Source of the DNA: Murinocardiopsis flavida
Lineage (GTDB): Bacteria > Actinomycetota > Actinomycetes > Streptosporangiales > Streptosporangiaceae
Length of the DNA: 64,000 nt
Assembly: GCF_003014485.1 (NCBI RefSeq)
Contig: NZ_PYGA01000005.1
Coordinates: 186,001 to 250,000 of the forward strand
Direction: 5' to 3'
Positions 60,694 through 64,000 of the stretch are shown here, piece by piece. The number at the start of each line of letters is the position of its first letter. Position 1 is the stretch's first letter. The notes under the pieces are model-generated. The model was given only the letters and a program-made list of their open reading frames with translations, did not search any database and was not told the DNA's origin. The translations under genes were made by a program, and so were the position numbers.

Positions 60694-61617
60694 CTACCGG
60701 TCGGCAAGGCCGATCCGCACCGGCCCGGCCGTGGTGTCCACGTCGATGAGGGAGTCCGCTTTGGGGCTGGTCGGGACGGCGATGTCGCGCTCACCCAGCG
60801 ACGACTCCCCGGTGACCCGGTAGGTGCCGTCGGGGACCTCGAGGGTCACCGGCCCCGCGGTGGACTTCGCCGCGAGTTCCTTGAACGGGGTCCCGGTGGA
60901 GACGCGGATCTTGCCCGTCACCGTCTCGACCGACGCGGTGGTGAACCCGCCGCCGAGCGACACCGAGCCGTTCACGGAGCCGACCGTCGCGTCGTCCGCG
61001 GTGAACCCGGTCGCGTCGACGCCGCCGTTGACGGACTCGGCGACCAGCGTGCCGCCCTTGCCCGCCACGGCGACCTTGCCGTTGACGGACACCGCGCGTA
61101 CGTCGCCCTCGATCCCGGTCAGGCGGAGCGGCCCGTTCGTGTTGTCCGCGACGACGTCGGCCTCGACCCCCCGGACCGAGATCGCGCCGTCCTGGGCGTC
61201 GAGGTCCAGTTCCGTACCGCGGGGGACCTTGACGGTGTAGTCCACGGCGCAGCCGCCCACGATCCGGAAGCCGCTGCACCCGGCGTCGACCGTGAGCACA
61301 CCGCCCTTCCTGCGGAGCGAGTCGTCGGCGCTCTCGCCGAGCGGGCTGCGTGTGGAGCGCTCGACGGTCACCTCGTCGCCGCCGACGCCGACGACCTCGA
61401 TCGAGCCCTTCGTCCCGTTCTCCACGACCACGGTCGCCACCCCGCTGAAGGAGTCGCGCTCCGTCCCGCCGTGCGTGCTGATCATGCTGATCCCCGAGAC
61501 CAGTCCCGCGCAGACCGCGAGGATCCCGAGGAGCACGCCGGCGGCCAGCCAGCCGACGCGGCGGCCGCGCGGCACCTTGCTCGAAGCGGCGTACAGGCCC
61601 CTGCCGGTGAATGTCAT
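60694..61617 (-). CDS. DUF4097-family beta-strand-repeat membrane protein
   Basis: A 307-residue protein. A cytoplasmic basic stretch (1-22) precedes one transmembrane helix near 24-46. The rest is a beta-solenoid-like domain with repeating units such as SVNGKVAVAG, ESVNGGVDAT and GSVNGSVSLG near 165-205, the DUF4097 putative adhesin pattern. It follows the NarL-type response regulator gene by 34 bases in the same direction. A sensing or envelope role linked to that two-component system is likely by context. Its molecular function is unknown. Confidence 0.85.
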   Translation of the reverse strand: MTFTGRGLYAASSKVPRGRRVGWLAAGVLLGILAVCAGLVSGISMISTHGGTERDSFSGVATVVVENGTKGSIEVVGVGGDEVTVERSTRSPLGESADDSLRRKGGVLTVDAGCSGFRIVGGCAVDYTVKVPRGTELDLDAQDGAISVRGVEADVVADNTNGPLRLTGIEGDVRAVSVNGKVAVAGKGGTLVAESVNGGVDATGFTADDATVGSVNGSVSLGGGFTTASVETVTGKIRVSTGTPFKELAAKSTAGPVTLEVPDGTYRVTGESSLGERDIAVPTSPKADSLIDVDTTAGPVRIGLADR

Positions 61618-61651
61618 CGTCTGTCCTTTCGGGCCGTGCGTGGTGTGGGGG

Positions 61652-62320
61652 TCAGGAGGCGCCGGCGGCACTGGTGCTGCTGCGGAGGAACCGCAGCACG
61701 GCGAGTACCCGGCGGTGATCGTGGTCGTCGTGGCCGAGGTCGAGCTTGGTGAAGATGGCGCGGATGTGCTTCTCGACCGCGCGTTCGGTGATGAACAGCC
61801 GCGCGGCGATGCCCGCGTTGTTCAGCCCTTCGGCCATGGCCGCGAGGACGTCGTTCTCCCGCGGGCTCAACCGGTCCAACGCCCCGGCGCGGTTCCTGCT
61901 CAGCAACTGCGACACCACCTCTGGGTCGATGGCCGCGCCGCCGTCGGCGATGCGGCGCAGGGTGACCACGAACTCGTCGATGTCGGCGACCCGGTCCTTG
62001 AGCAGGTAGCCGACCTTGGTGGACCCGCCGCCGAGCAGTTCGGCGGCGTACCGGCCGACCACGTGCTGCGAGAGCAGCAGGACGGCGACACCGGGGTACT
62101 CGGCCCGGATGCGGATGGCGGCGTGCATGCCCTCCTCGGAGTGGGAGGGCGGCATGCGGATGTCGATGAGGCACAGGTCCACGTCGGGGTGGGCGGCGAC
62201 GGCGGCGAGCAGCTCGTCGGCGTCGCCGGCCTCGGCGACGATCCGGATCCCCTCGTCCTCCAGCAGCTTCACCATGCCGCTGCGGAGCAGCACCGAGTCC
62301 TCGGCGATGATGACTCTCAT
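61652..62320 (-). CDS. NarL/LuxR-family response regulator
   Basis: A 222-residue regulator. The receiver has Asp in LCLIDIRMPP near 54 and a Lys in GYLLKDRV near 104. The LuxR-type helix-turn-helix covers about 148-205 (LSPRENDVLAAMAEGLNNAG, then ERAVEKHIRAIFTKLDLG). The ATG is 4 bases from the stop of its kinase gene upstream. It probably controls this operon and others in envelope stress. Confidence 0.92.
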   Translation of the reverse strand: MRVIIAEDSVLLRSGMVKLLEDEGIRIVAEAGDADELLAAVAAHPDVDLCLIDIRMPPSHSEEGMHAAIRIRAEYPGVAVLLLSQHVVGRYAAELLGGGSTKVGYLLKDRVADIDEFVVTLRRIADGGAAIDPEVVSQLLSRNRAGALDRLSPRENDVLAAMAEGLNNAGIAARLFITERAVEKHIRAIFTKLDLGHDDHDHRRVLAVLRFLRSSTSAAGAS

Positions 62321-62324
62321 CGGT

Positions 62325-63704
62325 CTATGCCTCCCAGGGGATGTCCGCGGTGAGGACGGTGCCCTCACCCGCGGGGCTGTGCACGACGAGCCTGCCGTCG
62401 ACGGCGTTGATGCGGTCCCAGAGCCCGTAGAGCCCCGTTCCGGCGTCGGGGTCGGCCCCGCCGGCGCCGTCGTCGGCGACCGTGAGCCGGAGGAGGTCGC
62501 CGCCCGCGTCGTCGGCACCCACCCGCTCGGCCGCGACGGTGACGGCGCCCGCTCCGGCGTGCTTGGTGATGTTGGTGAGCGCCTCGCAGGCCGCGTAGTA
62601 GGCGACGCCCTCGGCGCGCGGGGACGGGCGCTCCGCGAGGTCCACGCGGACCTTGACGGGCAGCGGGCAGCGCCCGGCGGCGACCGGCAGGGCCGACTCC
62701 AGCCCGTGGTCGGTGAGGACCTTGGGGTGCAGTCCCCTGGCGACGTCGCGCAGCTCCGCCATGACCGCCTTCGCCTCGATCTGCGCCTGGCCGAGGAGTT
62801 CGCGCGCCTTGTCCGGGTCGCGGTCGAACTTCGCGCGGGCGCGGGCGAGCGTCATGGTGACCGCGAGCAGGCGCTGCTGGGCGCCGTCGTGCAGGTCGCG
62901 TTCGATCCTGCGGCGCTCGGCCTCGGCGACGTCGACCATTCGGAGCCTGCTGTCGCGCAGCTCCACCAGGCGCCGCCGCACCTGCGCCTCGGGCACGTCG
63001 AGCAGCAGGCGCTTGGTCAGCGACGTCTCGGCGCCGATCAGGGCCGGCGCGATCAGCAGGCTGAGCAGCGCCGCGACCGGCCCGACGGCGAGGCTGAACG
63101 GGACGGCCTCGTGCCATGCGGGCGCCGCGCTGGTCAGCTCGCCCTGGGCGGCCGCGATGCCGAGCCCGATGAGGATCCCCGCGGAGGTGCCCACCCCGTA
63201 GATGACCAGGCCGAGCGCGAGGGAACCGGCGAACAGGCCGTACAGGCCGATGACGGTGCTGCGGTAGACGGCGGCCCACGCCTCGCGGCCGAGGAGGTAG
63301 TCGAGGACGCGCAGCACCATCGGCCGCGGGTGCGGCGGCTCCGGGATCGGCAGCGGGGTCTCGACGATGCCGAACAGGCCCGCCAGCCGGGCCCGGCCGA
63401 CCCAGCAGGCCGCGCGGGCGAGCAGGGTCGCGGCGACGGCCGGGGCCAGGATCATGCTGAGGAAGGCGCCGCCGACGCCGGCACCGTTGGGGTAGCCGAG
63501 GAGGCTCATGCGGACGGTGTCCGTGAACTCGACCAGCCCGCCCAGCAGCCAGGCCGCGGGGACCAGGTGCAGGAGGGCCAGCACCAGCGAGGTGAGCAGG
63601 TAGGTCAGCGCGACGGCGCGGTCGCCCCACGTGCGCGCCGTGGTGAGCCCGGCCGCGGCGCGTGCCGCGGCCGCGCGCACCCGCCCCGTTCCAGCCCCCG
63701 CCAT
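62325..63704 (-). CDS. Two-component sensor histidine kinase (HisKA_3 type)
   Basis: A 459-residue membrane kinase. About six membrane helices lie within residues 30-225. The dimerisation/phosphoacceptor domain has DVAEAERRRIERDLHDGAQQ near 253 with the His in RDLHDG. The HATPase region follows (EALTNITKHAG near 375, VADDGAGGADPDAGTGLYGL near 408). It partners the NarL-type regulator encoded 4 bases downstream. A large dyad lies about 90 bases upstream and may be its operator. Confidence 0.92.
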   Translation of the reverse strand: MAGAGTGRVRAAAARAAAGLTTARTWGDRAVALTYLLTSLVLALLHLVPAAWLLGGLVEFTDTVRMSLLGYPNGAGVGGAFLSMILAPAVAATLLARAACWVGRARLAGLFGIVETPLPIPEPPHPRPMVLRVLDYLLGREAWAAVYRSTVIGLYGLFAGSLALGLVIYGVGTSAGILIGLGIAAAQGELTSAAPAWHEAVPFSLAVGPVAALLSLLIAPALIGAETSLTKRLLLDVPEAQVRRRLVELRDSRLRMVDVAEAERRRIERDLHDGAQQRLLAVTMTLARARAKFDRDPDKARELLGQAQIEAKAVMAELRDVARGLHPKVLTDHGLESALPVAAGRCPLPVKVRVDLAERPSPRAEGVAYYAACEALTNITKHAGAGAVTVAAERVGADDAGGDLLRLTVADDGAGGADPDAGTGLYGLWDRINAVDGRLVVHSPAGEGTVLTADIPWEA

Positions 63705-63791
63705 TGGTGCCCCGCCCCTTTGTCCGACCGCCTGTCCGACCGTTTCTCAAAGGTACGGAGTCGGGGTTCCGCGTCGCCATGGCGCGAACAC

Positions 63792-63826
63792 GACGCCACG
63801 GGTAGTGCGAGCACTACCCGGGCGTC
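63792..63826. promoter_or_regulatory. 35-bp dyad upstream of the sensor kinase
   Basis: CGGGTAGTGC (63799-63808) and GCACTACCCG (63811-63820) form a perfect 10-bp dyad, extended on both sides by GACGCC and GGCGTC with a single unpaired A. It lies 88-122 bases upstream of the kinase start. It could be the binding site of the NarL-type regulator or an RNA hairpin. Confidence 0.6.
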
Positions 63827-63934
63827 ACCGGTGTCGCGACAAGGTGGGACACGGAGGGTCAGGAGTCCGCTACTCTTTCCCCCTCGACCGCGACCTCCTG
63901 ACAGGACACCACCGGCATGCCCCGACGTATTTTC

Positions 63935-63970
63935 TGTCATACAAGTATTATCTGTAATACGTGTATGACA
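63935..63970. promoter_or_regulatory. 36-bp nested palindrome before the last gene
   Basis: The outer arms TGTCATACA (63935-63943) and TGTATGACA (63962-63970) enclose inner arms GTATTA and TAATAC around a 4-base centre, with one mismatched pair. It is AT-rich and ends 15 bases before the next start codon. PadR- or GntR-type operators look like this. Confidence 0.7.
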
Positions 63971-63985
63971 ACTATGGAGGCACCG

Positions 63986-64000
63986 ATGCTGACCGTCAGG
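63986..64000 (+). CDS. Start of a gene running off the window
   Basis: ATG at 63986 follows GGAGG (63976-63980) by 5 bases and reads MLTVR before the window ends. Another in-frame ATG is at 63974. The 36-bp palindrome just upstream suggests a regulated gene, perhaps encoding its own repressor, but nothing in five codons identifies it. Confidence 0.5.

Noticed and set aside
1-64000. CRISPR arrays, rRNA and tRNA genes
   Set aside because: No spaced direct repeats and no tRNA- or rRNA-like sequence seen on reading the intergenic regions.

Overview
This 64 kb window is chromosomal DNA from a high-G+C actinomycete. The evidence is the very high G+C, frequent GTG and TTG starts, overlapping start/stop codons inside operons, and an actinobacterial gene complement: HelR-type RNA polymerase helicase, MprA/MprB-like two-component system, PepD-like HtrA, paired ClpP with an Xre activator, a DUF6243 peptide and an IdeR/DmdR-like iron box. 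A Streptomyces/Nocardiopsis-like organism fits, but the sequence alone does not settle the family. I see no rRNA, tRNA, CRISPR array or insertion sequence.

Layout. 1-4.3 kb: a leftward operon of a membrane protein with a tandem-helical C-terminus, a ClpB-like single-AAA+ ATPase and a gene cut by the window edge. 4.5-8.9 kb: AGE-family sugar isomerase and anmK, divergent from prfC (RF3). 9-12.5 kb: a universal stress protein and helR, with a 99-bp imperfect palindrome between them. 12.9-20.6 kb: aquaglyceroporin, two small membrane proteins, a sulfurtransferase, a PepD-like protease, a GT4 glycosyltransferase and a DMT transporter. 21.2-28.6 kb: a MarR gene divergent from a complete mrpA(B)CDEFG Na+/H+ antiporter operon; its MrpC has an unusual long charged helical tail. 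28.7-31.9 kb: a DUF6243 peptide, a TetR regulator and an MprAB-like two-component system.

32.1-33.8 kb is a sharply AT-richer island with one SEFIR-domain gene, a known anti-phage (bSEFIR-type) architecture. Its 3' end appears frameshifted. This is the clearest horizontally acquired segment and the best candidate immune gene.

33.9-43.2 kb: P450, DoxX-like protein, CitE-like lyase, BisC-type molybdoenzyme, RidA, and an iron-box-preceded siderophore importer (two permeases plus ATPase, no binding protein). 43.2-50.3 kb: AbrB/RelE toxin-antitoxin pair, MarR-GNAT fusion, a PopR/ClgR-like activator convergent with a clpP pair that carries a tandem palindromic operator, an NAD(P)-binding protein divergent from TetR-MocR genes, and a DUF6069 protein. 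50.4-58.7 kb: phenylacetate catabolism genes paaN-paaABCDE and, divergently, paaI-paaK-paaR, with two near-identical TetR-type palindromes upstream of the two leftward units. 59-64 kb: a STAS protein, an M50 peptidase, a NarL-type two-component system with a DUF4097 protein, and the first codons of a gene behind a 36-bp palindrome.
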